Shown piece after piece: positions 42,170 through 51,323 of a DNA stretch of 64,000 nucleotides. Both the position numbers and the translations under genes were made by a program. The DNA lies in the NCBI RefSeq assembly GCF_001510895.1, contig NZ_LPWA01000068.1:62001-126000 (forward strand), in the 5' to 3' direction. Every line of letters starts with the position of its first letter. Within the stretch, counting starts at the first letter, position 1. Source of the DNA: Mesorhizobium loti (GTDB lineage Bacteria > Pseudomonadota > Alphaproteobacteria > Rhizobiales > Rhizobiaceae). Under the pieces are notes generated by a model. The model did no database searches, was not told where the DNA came from, and saw only the letters and a program-made list of their open reading frames with translations.

Positions 42170-43108
42170 ATGAACTGGAAAACGGCGGCGGTTTCCTGCC
42201 TGGCGATGATGGCGACGTGCAGTCAGGCGCTGGCCTGGGGCCAGGAAGGCCATGCGGTGATTGCCGAGATCGCGCAGCATAGGCTAAGCCAAAACGCCTA
42301 TGAGGTGATCGAGCAGCTCTTGCGTTCGCATCTCAAACTCAAGCCGCCGGCGACGGTCTCGCTGGCCTCGGTCGCGAGCTGGCCCGACGACTACCGCGCC
42401 GAGAACCACAAGGAAACGTCGAACTGGCATTTCGTCGACATCCCGCTCGCCTCCAGGCCGGGCGACGCGACGGCCGGCACCACCGCCTATGACCCGGCGC
42501 GCGACTGCAAGGACGACGCGACCTTCGGCTTCTGCCTGATGAAGGCGCTGCCGGCGCAGGAGAAGATCCTTGCCGATCCGAAGAAGAGCGAGGAGGAGCG
42601 CTGGACGGCGCTCGCCTTCGTCATCCATCTGGTGGGCGATCTCTCGCAGCCGCTGCATTGCGTCGAGCGCCTCGACGGCAACCAGGGCGACCAGGGCGGC
42701 AACACGCTGACGGTGACCTTCAACGTCTCGCGGCCGAAGCCGGACGGTTCCACCTATCGCGACCTCACCACCTTCCATGCGGTATGGGATTCGAGCCTGA
42801 TCCTGTTCAAATACTACGACTGGGGCAAGGTGGCGCTCGACCTCGAGACCGATATCATCCCGCATCTCCCACCACAGCCTGCCGCCGACCAGACGCCTGA
42901 GAAATGGCTGGCGGCGTGCCACCAAACAGCGGAGGACGCCTATCGCGCGCTTCCCAAGGGCACGACCATCAAGTCGGACAACCCGCATGCGGTGATCCTC
43001 GACCAGGCCTATTTCGATCAATTCTCGCCGGTCGCCGTGCAACGGCTCGCGCTCGGCGGCCTGCATCTCGCCGCCGTGCTCAACGAGACGCTAGCGGTGG
43101 ACAAATAG
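42170..43108 (+). CDS. Secreted S1/P1-type zinc nuclease
   Basis: 312 aa. The signal peptide MNWKTAAVSCLAMMATCSQA is cut before WGQEGH, so the mature N-terminal Trp can bind zinc as in P1 nuclease. Further ligands appear in order: Asp in WPDDYR, His in NWHFVDIP, His and Asp in FVIHLVGDLSQPLHCV, His and Asp in FHAVWDSS. It degrades single-stranded DNA and RNA or 3' nucleotides outside the cytoplasm, likely for phosphate or nucleoside scavenging. AAGGAGG precedes the ATG. Confidence 0.94.
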   Translation: MNWKTAAVSCLAMMATCSQALAWGQEGHAVIAEIAQHRLSQNAYEVIEQLLRSHLKLKPPATVSLASVASWPDDYRAENHKETSNWHFVDIPLASRPGDATAGTTAYDPARDCKDDATFGFCLMKALPAQEKILADPKKSEEERWTALAFVIHLVGDLSQPLHCVERLDGNQGDQGGNTLTVTFNVSRPKPDGSTYRDLTTFHAVWDSSLILFKYYDWGKVALDLETDIIPHLPPQPAADQTPEKWLAACHQTAEDAYRALPKGTTIKSDNPHAVILDQAYFDQFSPVAVQRLALGGLHLAAVLNETLAVDK

Positions 43109-43187
43109 CCGGCGGATTGCCGCGCGGCCCCGGCGGATGCATAGTGGCGGCACGGCAATGGCGCCTGGTTCGACCGGGGAAATGGCC

Positions 43188-43654
43188 ATGAACGACGAGA
43201 AGGACAATCCCGGTGTCGCGGTGTTCCCGCCGCTGCTGTTCCTTGTGGCGGTGATCCTGATGCTGGCGGTTCGCTATGCCTGGCCGCTGGCGACGGCGGC
43301 AGGCCGCAGACCATGGTGCTGGGCATCGTGCTTGCGGCCGTTTCGGTTGCAGTCATCGCCTGGGGACGCATGACGATGCAGCGCGGCGGCACCAATATCG
43401 ACCCGACGAAGCCGGCGCTGGCGATCGTCACCGGCGGCCCGTTCGGCTTCTCGCGCAACCCGCTCTATGTCGGCCTGATGGGCCTGCTCCTCGGCATCGG
43501 GCTCATCTTCGACACCTGGTGGGGCGTGCTCGCTCTCATCCCGGTCTTCCTCATCCTGCATTCCGGCGTGGTGCTGCGCGAGGAAGCCTATCTGGAGCGC
43601 AAGTTCGGCGAGCCTTACCGCGCCTACAAGGCGAGCGTGCGCCGCTATCTTTGA
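43188..43654 (+). pseudogene. Isoprenylcysteine methyltransferase-like membrane protein, frameshifted
   Basis: The first frame reads MNDEKDNPGVAVFPPLLFLV then AVILMLAVRYAWPLATA. After a break near 43300 the second frame gives GRPQTMVLGIVLAAVSVAVI, GRMTMQRGGTNIDPTKPA, TGGPFGFSRNPLYVGLMG and REEAYLERKFGEPYRAYKAS. The last two are the PEMT/ICMT-type SAM-binding signature. One missing base restores about 155 aa with four helices. GGGGA precedes ATG 43188. Confidence 0.82.
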
Positions 43655-43762
43655 GACGGTGCCGCTCATTGGGAAGTAGCGGCTACCGTTTTGCCCAGCT
43701 CAGTGCAATCGGAACCGTCATCAGGGTATACTATTGCGAACCGCCGTTCCCAGAGTGACTCA

Positions 43763-44630
43763 ATGCCGGACTATGTGAGTGCGCTTGCCAGGCTTCGCCC
43801 TTTGATGACCCGCGCCCAGTGTGCCGAAATTTTTCCGAAGGGCCGTTGGGCCGAGCATAAAGGCGGAGGGATGTGGGGCATTGAGTTTGGCTACGGACCG
43901 ACCGCGCACAACGCTCCCGATGGGATCGGTCGCGACTATCTGGTGGAACGGGTAGACTTCAAGACGCCCCTGCCGGACGCCAGCCGTATCTACGGTTTCG
44001 CGGTCGGGGATGCGCCGGGCAGAGGCCGAGAAGGAGATTTCCGACCTCGGCCTGCGGGTGATGGAGATCACCCATCCGCACGTCAGATACTTCATCGGAA
44101 AGACCGCCGACGGTTTCGAGATCATGCTTATGTTCCGAAAGGACGTCCTCGAGCAACTGTCTCTTCTCCAGCAAAATCATACGGAGATCATGGAGGCGAG
44201 ACGTAAATTCTGGGCAGAACGAGCCGAGATGGAAAAGCAGCAACGGGAGGCTGCGGACGCCTGGAAGCGGATCACCGACGATGATGATACCATGCTTTTG
44301 ACCTGGGCAAGGCACTGCAAGCCATGGAGCGATTACGAACCGAGCGAATTCATGCGCTATGCCGACTGGCTACGCCGGGCAGATCCTGACCAGCGCCATC
44401 TGGCCGCGCTGAGTTGGAATTGGGATTATGGCCTGGCGCCACTGCTGTGGATGAGCCGCCGCGAGGATTGCGACCTGGCCACCGCATTGTACATATTTTT
44501 CGGCAGCAATCCGCAGAGGTATCTGCAGTATGAAGGCAACCGGTCGCTCGTGGCGGAAGAGCGGGCCGACCTGATGACCTACGACCTGATCATGGATCAT
44601 CAAAGGTCGGATCGAACTCGGCGCCTATAG
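43763..44630 (+). pseudogene. Hypothetical protein, frameshifted
   Basis: The first frame (ATG 43763) reads DYVSALARLRPLMTRAQCAE, FPKGRWAEHKGGGMWGIEFG and ends near SRIYGFAVGDAPG. After a break near 44020 the second frame continues AEAEKEISDLGLRVMEITHP, HVRYFIGKTADGFEIMLMFR and about 170 more residues to TYDLIMDHQRSDRTRRL. The second half is rich in Trp and Tyr with a DUF4274-like helical look (RHLAALSWNWDYGLAPLLWM, CDLATALYIFFGSNPQRYL). About 290 aa if repaired. Function unknown. Confidence 0.7.
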
Positions 44631-44871
44631 GCGGTCGTCCATTCATTTCGATGTCTCGCAGCATCTGGAGATCGTAAGCCGGTACAAGCCTACCGCCGCC
44701 CAGCACGCAGCCATAATCCCGGCTAACCTTCCTACGCGAAGAGAGGGACGGCGAATAACTCGCGAAAACGGCTTCGGCGGTGTCGACATGCCAGCATTTC
44801 GCATCAACTGAGCGCTGCCAGGACCGCAAGAGAGTCCGCGGGACATGCCGAACCGTGCCCTATTAGGCGCG

Positions 44872-45144
44872 TTAGCCCTTCATCGAATTGCTGTAGACCT
44901 GCACGCCGACGCGCTCGTTGCGCCGCCAGCGCACCACGGCGCGATAGACGGCATCGTCGTCAGGAACAATCAGCGTGAAGCGGTCCGGTATTTCAATCTG
45001 CGCACCGACGCGCAGCTCGGCGCCACGCTCGTGCTGGTTTCGGATGGAACACCTGATCCTGGCGTCGGCGGTGACGATGGTGGCCTCCTTCAGCACGAAT
45101 TCTCGTGAATGAAGACGGCGCTCGGTGTGGGGAAAGGTGGCCAT
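44872..45144 (-). CDS. PilZ-like small protein
   Basis: 90 aa. RRLHSREFVLKEATIVTADA, GAQIEIPDRFTLIVPDDDA and YRAVVRWRRNERVGVQVYS fit the PilZ beta barrel found in many rhizobial one-domain proteins. The RxxxR cyclic-di-GMP motif is poorly kept (RRLHSR), so binding is doubtful. GGACGAG lies ahead of the ATG. It stands alone. Confidence 0.7.
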   Translation of the reverse strand: MATFPHTERRLHSREFVLKEATIVTADARIRCSIRNQHERGAELRVGAQIEIPDRFTLIVPDDDAVYRAVVRWRRNERVGVQVYSNSMKG

Positions 45145-45362
45145 GGTGCACTCGTCCCGTAACTTCCTCGGCGGGGTTCAGCCTCCCCTGCCCCGACGCT
45201 TCACCATAATAGCGAGGCGTTTCCGTTCCGTTAGCGATCGCTAGTCGCGACCGGCAGGCCGATCCCGTTTTCGTACACATGCGCCGGCCGATGGTGAGGA
45301 CTCGCTTGATGGCGCTCGCTAAAGTGCATCTCAAAACGGTGCTTGACCATAGGTAGCTTGCT

Positions 45363-46598
45363 TTGCGTCAACCCATTGATGCCAACGAGTTGTCCCACGC
45401 GAAGAGAGGCGGCCATCCCGCGGATATCTACATGGCGCGGGCCTTTCGAGATTTTGGCGATGGCTTTGCCGCTGTGCTCCTGCCGGTATACCTGGCAGCG
45501 ATCGGGCTCGGCCCCCTGGAGATTGGCGTCGTCGCCACCGCCGCGCTCCTGGGTTCGGCTCTCTTGACGTTGGGCATCGGGTTCCTTGCCGTGCGGGCAG
45601 ACCGGCGCACCCTGCTCATGGCCGCGTCCGGCCTGATGATCGCAACCGGGCTGGCCTATACGCAGTCGAGCACCTACGCGCTTGTTCTGCTCGTGGCCTT
45701 CATCGGCACGATCAATCCTTCTTCCGGCAGCGTCAGCATCTTTGTACCGCTGGAGCATGCCGTGTTGTCGCGGCTCGTCGCGGACGCGCACCGTACGAAG
45801 GCATTCGCACGCTATAGCTTGCTGGGCGCACTGGCGGCATCCGTCGGCGCGCTCGCCGCAATCAGCCCGGACTTCCTGGTCACAACCGGCATGTCGCGTC
45901 TTACCGCGCTCAAGGCAATGTTTGTCCTTTATGCGGTTCTGGGCGTGGCCGGAGGGCTTACCTATGCGCGCATTCCCGCTGGTCCGAAAACCTCCCCTCA
46001 GGACGAGCCGACGCCGGCGCTTGGGCCATCGCGAGTGATTGTCTACAAGCTGGCGGCCCTGTTCAGCATCGATGCGTTCGCCGGCGGCTTTGCCGTACAG
46101 TCGCTCATTGCTTTGTGGCTGTTCAACAAGTTCGGCCTTTCGCTGTCGACAGCCGGGGTGTTCTTTTTCTGGTCGGGCGTCTTGTCGGCAGTTTCATTTC
46201 CAATCGCCGCATGGCTGTCGGGTCGCATCGGCCTGGTGAATACGATGGTGTTCACCCACATTCCGTCGAGTGCCTGCCTCATTCTGGCGGCCGTCATACC
46301 GAGCCGCGACGCGGCCCTCGCGTTTCTGCTCCTACGCTCGGCGCTGTCCCAGATGGACGTGCCGACACGCTCTTCCTACGTGATGGCCGTCGTCACGCCG
46401 CCGGAGCGGCCTGCGGCGGCGAGCGTTACGTCGGTGCCGCGAAGCCTTGCTGCCGCTGCGAGCCCGGCGATCGCCGGCGCGCTCTTTGCCGCCGGCTTCG
46501 AAGCCTGGCCTCTCGTGATCTGCGGAACCCTCAAGATCCTCTACGACCTGGCATTGCTTTCGGCTTTCCGCCATATCAAGCCGCCCGAAGAAAGATGA
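45363..46598 (+). CDS. MFS transporter
   Basis: 411 aa with 12 membrane helices. RAFRDFGDGFAAVLLPVYLA, LAVRADRRTLLMAASGLMIA and RSALSQMDVPTRSSYVMAVV follow the fold of an uncharacterised exporter group. The first start is a TTG at 45363 with a weak AGGTAG ahead; the ATG at 45432 (MARAFRDFGDGF) may be the true start. The substrate is unknown. It converges with the CDF transporter gene. Confidence 0.88.
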   Translation: MRQPIDANELSHAKRGGHPADIYMARAFRDFGDGFAAVLLPVYLAAIGLGPLEIGVVATAALLGSALLTLGIGFLAVRADRRTLLMAASGLMIATGLAYTQSSTYALVLLVAFIGTINPSSGSVSIFVPLEHAVLSRLVADAHRTKAFARYSLLGALAASVGALAAISPDFLVTTGMSRLTALKAMFVLYAVLGVAGGLTYARIPAGPKTSPQDEPTPALGPSRVIVYKLAALFSIDAFAGGFAVQSLIALWLFNKFGLSLSTAGVFFFWSGVLSAVSFPIAAWLSGRIGLVNTMVFTHIPSSACLILAAVIPSRDAALAFLLLRSALSQMDVPTRSSYVMAVVTPPERPAAASVTSVPRSLAAAASPAIAGALFAAGFEAWPLVICGTLKILYDLALLSAFRHIKPPEER

Positions 46599-46606
46599 AG
46601 CCGCAT

Positions 46607-47947
46607 CTATCCGTGTGTGTGCTCGTGGTGGCTTTCCGGCTCGGCCATGGCGAAAGGCAGGTCCTCGCTGTCGGCGCCGGCCGCGAGCTGAAGCCTGGCG
46701 CTGAACTCGTGCGGCTCGGCCGGAGCGGCCAGGCTCTGCAGATAGTGGTGGTCGCCGCCGACCGGTGACAAGGGCAGCCGTTCCAACACCCCGCCCGGCC
46801 GCTCGATGGCGACATTCGCTTGCAGGCCCTCGGCGTGGCGCGACAGACGCAGCCGCATGCGCTCGCCCTGTGGCGTGTCGACGATCTCCAGAAGCCCGCT
46901 GGCGAGCTTGCCCGACACCAGGAACGGATCGGGCGCGTGATGGTGGGCAGCTTCGGGCTGCGGCCCGGCGAAGCGGACGATGGCGACGTCGAGTGCCGGA
47001 ATGTGAGCAAAGAGCTCGGCTTTCAGCGATGCGGCGATGTTGTTGGCGGCGGCAAGCAGCAAGGCGTCATTGACCGCGATCGCGACATCGACATGCAGCT
47101 TGTGGCCGAGCCAGCGAGCCTTCGCCTCGATCACCTTCTCGATGCCTTGCACATGCGCGGCCGCATGATGGACTTCGTCGACGATGCCCGGTTCGACACC
47201 GTCGAGCATGCGGGTCAGCACCGCGCGCGCCGACTGCCAGACGATGCCGAAGATGGCGATGGTGATGATGAGGCCGATGATCGGGTCCGCCAGCGGAAAA
47301 CCGAGCCAGACGCCGATCGCGCCGGCAACCACGGCGAGGCTGGTGAGGCCGTCGGTGCGGGCATGATAGCCGTCGGCGATCAATGCGGCGCTGTTGATCT
47401 GGCGGCCGACGCGGATGCGGAACACCGCCACCGCCTCGTTGCCGAGGAAGCCGATGACACCGGCAGCCGCAAGCCAGCCGAGAAACTGCACCGGCTGCGG
47501 GTTGAGCAGGCGGCCGACCGCCTCGTAGCCGGCCACCAAGGCGCTGGCCAGGATGATGAGCACGATGACGATGCCGGCGAGGTCCTCGACCCGGCCGAGG
47601 CCGTAGGTGAAGGTCCGGGTCGGCCTGCGGCGCGCCAGCACGAAGGCGATCCAAAGCGGTATGGCCGTGGTCGCGTCGGCTATGTTGTGGATAGTGTCGG
47701 CAAGCAGCGCCACGCTGCCGGAAAACACCACCACGGCGATCTGCAGGGCGGCGGTGATCGCAAGGATGACGAACGACCATTTGATCGCCCAGATGCCGCG
47801 ATCGGTGGTGGCGATGGTGGCGTCGATCACGCCATGGGTATGGCCGTGCGGACCGTGGTGATCATGGCCGTGCCCGCCATGGCTGTGAAGGCCACGGTCG
47901 TGGCCATGCGAGCCGAAGCCGAACCAGTCCAGAAGCTTTTCCCGCAT
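46607..47947 (-). CDS. dmeF: Cation diffusion facilitator, DmeF-like (Co/Ni efflux)
   Basis: 446 aa. The N-terminal cytoplasmic stretch is His-rich (SHGHDRGLHSHGGHGHDHHG). Six membrane helices follow, with HNIADATTAIPLW and YHARTDGLTSLAV holding the metal-site His and Asp residues. A cytoplasmic domain has EVHHAAAHVQGIEKV and a His-rich tail (ESHHEHTHG). The layout, with a RcnR/CsoR-type repressor gene just upstream, matches the dmeRF nickel/cobalt resistance operon of Rhizobium. It exports divalent metal using the proton gradient. Confidence 0.85.
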   Translation of the reverse strand: MREKLLDWFGFGSHGHDRGLHSHGGHGHDHHGPHGHTHGVIDATIATTDRGIWAIKWSFVILAITAALQIAVVVFSGSVALLADTIHNIADATTAIPLWIAFVLARRRPTRTFTYGLGRVEDLAGIVIVLIILASALVAGYEAVGRLLNPQPVQFLGWLAAAGVIGFLGNEAVAVFRIRVGRQINSAALIADGYHARTDGLTSLAVVAGAIGVWLGFPLADPIIGLIITIAIFGIVWQSARAVLTRMLDGVEPGIVDEVHHAAAHVQGIEKVIEAKARWLGHKLHVDVAIAVNDALLLAAANNIAASLKAELFAHIPALDVAIVRFAGPQPEAAHHHAPDPFLVSGKLASGLLEIVDTPQGERMRLRLSRHAEGLQANVAIERPGGVLERLPLSPVGGDHHYLQSLAAPAEPHEFSARLQLAAGADSEDLPFAMAEPESHHEHTHG

Positions 47948-47954
47948 CGCGGCC

Positions 47955-48212
47955 TCACAAATACTTGGTAAGCTGCTTGAGCTCCTTGAGCGTGTCCCTG
48001 GTCGGCTCACTGCCCTCGACCAGGCAATGCTCCATGTGGTCGTGGATCAGCTCGCGCTTGGCATTGCCGACCGCGCTTTCGACGGCATGAAGCTGTTGCG
48101 CGAGATCGAGGCAGGGGCGCCCCTGCTCGAACATGGTGAGCACGGCAGCCAGATGACCGTGCGCGCGCCTGAGCCGGGCGATGATGTCGGGGTGAGAGCT
48201 GTGTATCGTCAT
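47955..48212 (-). CDS. dmeR: CsoR/RcnR-family metal repressor, DmeR-like
   Basis: 85 aa, four-helix type: DIIARLRRAHGHLAAVLTMF and CLDLAQQLHAVESAVGNAK. Candidate metal ligands are Cys34, His59 and Cys63 with N-terminal His4 and His7. The Cys-His-Cys set recalls CsoR and the nickel sensor InrS, so nickel/cobalt is inferred from the dmeF partner, not proven by residues. The gene precedes dmeF by 7 bases. The promoter holds a G/C-tract palindrome typical of this family. Confidence 0.85.
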   Translation of the reverse strand: MTIHSSHPDIIARLRRAHGHLAAVLTMFEQGRPCLDLAQQLHAVESAVGNAKRELIHDHMEHCLVEGSEPTRDTLKELKQLTKYL

Positions 48213-48218
48213 GCCATC

Positions 48219-48240
48219 ATCCTATCCCCCAGGGTAGGAT
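48219..48240. promoter_or_regulatory. RcnR/CsoR-type operator overlapping the dmeR ribosome site
   Basis: ATCCTA, the tract TCCCCCAGGG, and TAGGAT: perfect 6-bp arms around a C/G tract, the form bound by RcnR-like repressors. On the minus strand the AGGAT arm sits 6-11 bases before the dmeR ATG, so it doubles as the ribosome-binding site. Confidence 0.65.
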
Positions 48241-48424
48241 GTTGGCAATGGCATACCCTTGCGAAGCAGCGAGCAGGACCGTATCGCCTCCGCCTGTCAA
48301 GCGCCGGGAAAGGGGCGCCGCGTCTGTTTGAGCTCGCCGTTCCGAAACGAACCCGCTCCCCTTCTCAACCAGCCCGCATCGGAAACGGTCCCGCCAAACG
48401 GTTGTGCCTTCCTCAATGGTTGCC

Positions 48425-49440
48425 TTACGCCGCATCAGCGTCGGCCGTGGTCAATGCCGAGCGTTTGCCGCGATGAAGGTCCTTGGCAAAGATGCATGCC
48501 GCTGTGTGGCCAGGCGACAGTTTGAGTGCCGGCGGCACTTGCCGGCTGCACTCATCGACCGCCAGGGAGCAGCGGGTGCGGAACCTGCAGCCGGAGGGCG
48601 GATTTGACGGGCTGGGGACCTCTCCCATCATGAGCGGCGCTCTGCGCTGCCTCTCCGCGATTGGATCGACTTCGGGGGCTGAAGCCAACAGCATTTGCGC
48701 GTATGGATGGCTCGGATGATCATAAAGCTCCAGTGACGGCCCATGCTCCACGATCTTGCCCAGATACATGACATAAACGCGCGAGGCGGCCTGCCGTACA
48801 AGGTCAAGATCATGCGCGATGAAGAGGCAGGCCACGCCCAAGTCTTTCTGGAGCCTCAGGAACAGGTTCATCACCTGAGCCCGGATCGAGAGGTCCAGCG
48901 CGCTCACCGGCTCGTCGCAGATCAGCACCCTCGGATTGACCGCGAGCGACCGGGCGATAGCGACGCGCTGGCGCTGGCCGCCGGAGAGTTCCCGCATATG
49001 GCGATCCCTGACAGCGTCCGCCAGGCCGACCTGATCGAGCAGTTCCTTGGTGCGGCGGCCGCGATCTGCCCTGGATTTTAGCCCGTCGATCAGAAGGCTT
49101 CGTCGATGGCCTCGCCAACCGTCTGCCGATCGTTCAGGGACGAATACGGATCCTGAAACACATACTGCAGCGCCCTGCGGCTGTTGCGCAGGGCCTTGCC
49201 CGAAAGCGTGCTGAGATCGACACCGTCGAGAAGCACACGCCCTGCGCTCGCCTTTTCGAGCCCGACGATCGTGCGCCCGAGGGTGGATTTGCCACAGCCG
49301 GACTCGCCGACCAAGCCAACGATCTCGCCCGGATAGAGCTCGATCGAAACATCGTCGACGGCGTGCACGAACTTGCCGCGCTGGGCGCTCTTGAACCGAG
49401 TCTGCAGGCTTTCGACTTTGAGAACAGGCGCGAGTGTCAT
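48425..49440 (-). pseudogene. Opp/Nik-type ABC ATPase (E/F subunit), frameshifted
   Basis: The first frame (ATG 49440) gives VDDVSIELYPGEIVGLVGES, GCGKSTLGRTIVGLEKA (Walker A) and VFQDPYSSLNDRQTVGEA, then stops near 49090. The second frame continues LLIDGLKSRADRGRR, RHMRELSGGQRQRVAIARSL (ABC signature), VLICDEPVSALDLSIRAQVM (Walker B) and the C-terminal oligopeptide domain with CRFRTRCSLAVDEC. One missing base near 49095 joins them, about 337 aa. Last gene of the importer operon. Confidence 0.87.
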
Positions 49441-50432
49441 GCGGCTGCCTTTCCTTGGTTGACGACAGGGCAGGCAACAAGGACCCTACCGTCGAGCGCA
49501 GGCACCAGGGGCGGACGATTTGCCGAACAGGCCGCAACCGCCAGATCGCAGCGCGGCGCGAAGGCGCAGCCTTTGATCGGAGCGCCAAGAGTTGGCGGCA
49601 CGCCGGGCAAGCCGCGGAACTCGGACCCGATCGGATCTTCCCGCCTCGGGATCGCGTTGATCAGCCCCTTGGTGTACGGGTGGCGCGGATTTACCAGGAC
49701 CCTGTCGACAGGGCCAAGTTCGGCGGCCCGCGCTGCATACATGACCACGATATTGTCGGCCGCGCCAGCAACCACGCCCATGTCGTGCGTGATCAGCACC
49801 ATGGCCATGTTGAGCCGCTGCTGGAGGTCCTTGAGCAACCGCAGGATCTGAGCCTGCACGGTCACATCGAGAGCAGTGGTAGGCTCGTCCGCGATCAGCA
49901 GCTTGGGCTCGCCCGCCAGGGCGATTGCAATGACGATGCGCTGCCTCAGTCCGCCGGAAAGCTCGTGCGGATATTGCCTGAGCCGCGCAGCCGGATCCGA
50001 GATTCCGACAAGCTTGACAAGGTCAAGAGCGCGCGCCTCGGCTGCCGCATGCGTCATGTTGAGATGCAGTTCCGCCATCTCGGCGATCTGCCGTCCGATG
50101 CGCCGCACCGGATTGAGAGCGCTCATCGGATCCTGGAAGATGAAGCCGATGGATTTGCCGCGGAACTTGCGAAGCTCCGGTTCCGAAAGACCGACCAGCT
50201 CGCGCCCGTCGAACTTGACAGAACCGGACAAGGCCGTCGCCACGCCTGTCGGCATCAGCCCGAGCGGAGCAAAGTTCATCACCGTCTTGCCGCTGCCGCT
50301 TTCACCGACGATGGCCAGGCATTCGCCCTGCCGGACCGAGTAGCTGACGCCGTCGACCGGACGCAGCGCGGATTTGGCGGTGAGCAGATCGACTGTCAGG
50401 TTGTTGACGGACAACAGAGGTTCACTGCGCAT
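49437..50432 (-). CDS. Opp/Nik-type ABC ATPase (D subunit)
   Basis: 331 aa. CLAIVGESGSGKTVMNFA is Walker A, HELSGGLRQRIVIAIALA the ABC signature and KLLIADEPTTALDVTVQAQI Walker B, followed by LITHDMGVVAGAADNIVVMY. The C-terminal domain has GCAFAPRCDLAVAACSANRP, whose spaced cysteines may hold an iron-sulfur cluster in this family. It overlaps the neighbouring permease by 11 bases and the next ATPase by 4. Confidence 0.93.
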   Translation of the reverse strand: MRSEPLLSVNNLTVDLLTAKSALRPVDGVSYSVRQGECLAIVGESGSGKTVMNFAPLGLMPTGVATALSGSVKFDGRELVGLSEPELRKFRGKSIGFIFQDPMSALNPVRRIGRQIAEMAELHLNMTHAAAEARALDLVKLVGISDPAARLRQYPHELSGGLRQRIVIAIALAGEPKLLIADEPTTALDVTVQAQILRLLKDLQQRLNMAMVLITHDMGVVAGAADNIVVMYAARAAELGPVDRVLVNPRHPYTKGLINAIPRREDPIGSEFRGLPGVPPTLGAPIKGCAFAPRCDLAVAACSANRPPLVPALDGRVLVACPVVNQGKAAA

Positions 50433-51321
50433 CGGCGTTCTCCTTGGCCCAGCCCGCGACCTCGAGCCGCCGCATGGCGAGCATCCGCCTGGTCAGGGGT
50501 TTCGGAATGCGATTGAGCGCGATCGATTCTCCGAGCGTGTTGAAGCCGATGACCGCGGCGGTGAGCGCAAGGCCGGGCAACAGAACCTGGCGCGGATCGG
50601 ATTCGAGATAGGGCAGCGCATCGACGAGCATCTGGCCCCATTCGGGCGTGGGCGGCTGGATGCCCAGGCCGAGGAAGCTGAGCGTCGCCACTGCCAGCGC
50701 AGCGGTGCCGGCGTCGGCCGTCGCATAGACCATCACCGCACCGATGGTGCTGGGCAGGAGATGGCCGAAATAGATCCGCCCCGGGCTGGCGCCAAGGACG
50801 CGCAACGCCTCGATGTGGGGCTTGCTCATGATGCTCACGGCCACGGCGCGGCTGATGCGGCCGCTCATCGGCCACCATGCCAGAGAGAGAGCCAGCACCA
50901 TCGTCCAGTAACCGGGACCGACGATACCGATCACGGCCAGTGCTGTGATCAAGCTTGGGATGGACAGGCCGACGTCGACGACGCGCATCAAGAGGTCGTC
51001 GACCCAACCCCGGCGATAGCCGGCGATGGTGCCCATCGCGATGCCGATCGTCATCGCGATGATGAGGATCGAGCCAACGCTGACCAACGACGTGTTCGCC
51101 GCGATGATCAGCCGGCTGAGTGTGTCGCGTCCGAGATGGTCGGTGCCGAGCCAATGGGCGGCGCTAGGTCCCTCGCCCGCCTCCAGCAGGTTCTGGGCAC
51201 TGGAATCCTGCGGGGCGAGCCAAGGCGCGAACGTGCCCAGTGCGACGAACAGGGCGATGACGATCAGCGCCACCCGCGGCATCTTGTTCAGGGGGGCAAA
51301 AATAGACTTGAGCTTGTTCAT
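50422..51321 (-). CDS. Opp/Nik-type ABC permease (C subunit)
   Basis: 299 aa with six membrane helices. HWLGTDHLGRDTLSRLIIAA is the OppC/NikC motif. The EAA loop that contacts the ATPase is EALRVLGASPGRIYFGHLLP. The start MNKLKS at 51321 follows the upstream stop by 2 bases with GGAGCTGATC as ribosome site; a slightly longer start overlapping it is possible. The C-terminus after the last helix is longer than usual (PKPLTRRMLAMRRLEVAGW). Confidence 0.92.
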   Translation of the reverse strand: MNKLKSIFAPLNKMPRVALIVIALFVALGTFAPWLAPQDSSAQNLLEAGEGPSAAHWLGTDHLGRDTLSRLIIAANTSLVSVGSILIIAMTIGIAMGTIAGYRRGWVDDLLMRVVDVGLSIPSLITALAVIGIVGPGYWTMVLALSLAWWPMSGRISRAVAVSIMSKPHIEALRVLGASPGRIYFGHLLPSTIGAVMVYATADAGTAALAVATLSFLGLGIQPPTPEWGQMLVDALPYLESDPRQVLLPGLALTAAVIGFNTLGESIALNRIPKPLTRRMLAMRRLEVAGWAKENADAQ

Positions 51322-51323
51322 GA

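Noticed and set aside
44590..44829. 79-codon minus-strand frame after the frameshifted hypothetical gene
   Set aside because: No ribosome site, no conserved motif, partly antisense to the preceding gene.
44872..45144. PilZ-like protein as a confident cyclic-di-GMP receptor
   Set aside because: The RxxxR and D/NxSxxG binding motifs are not clearly present.
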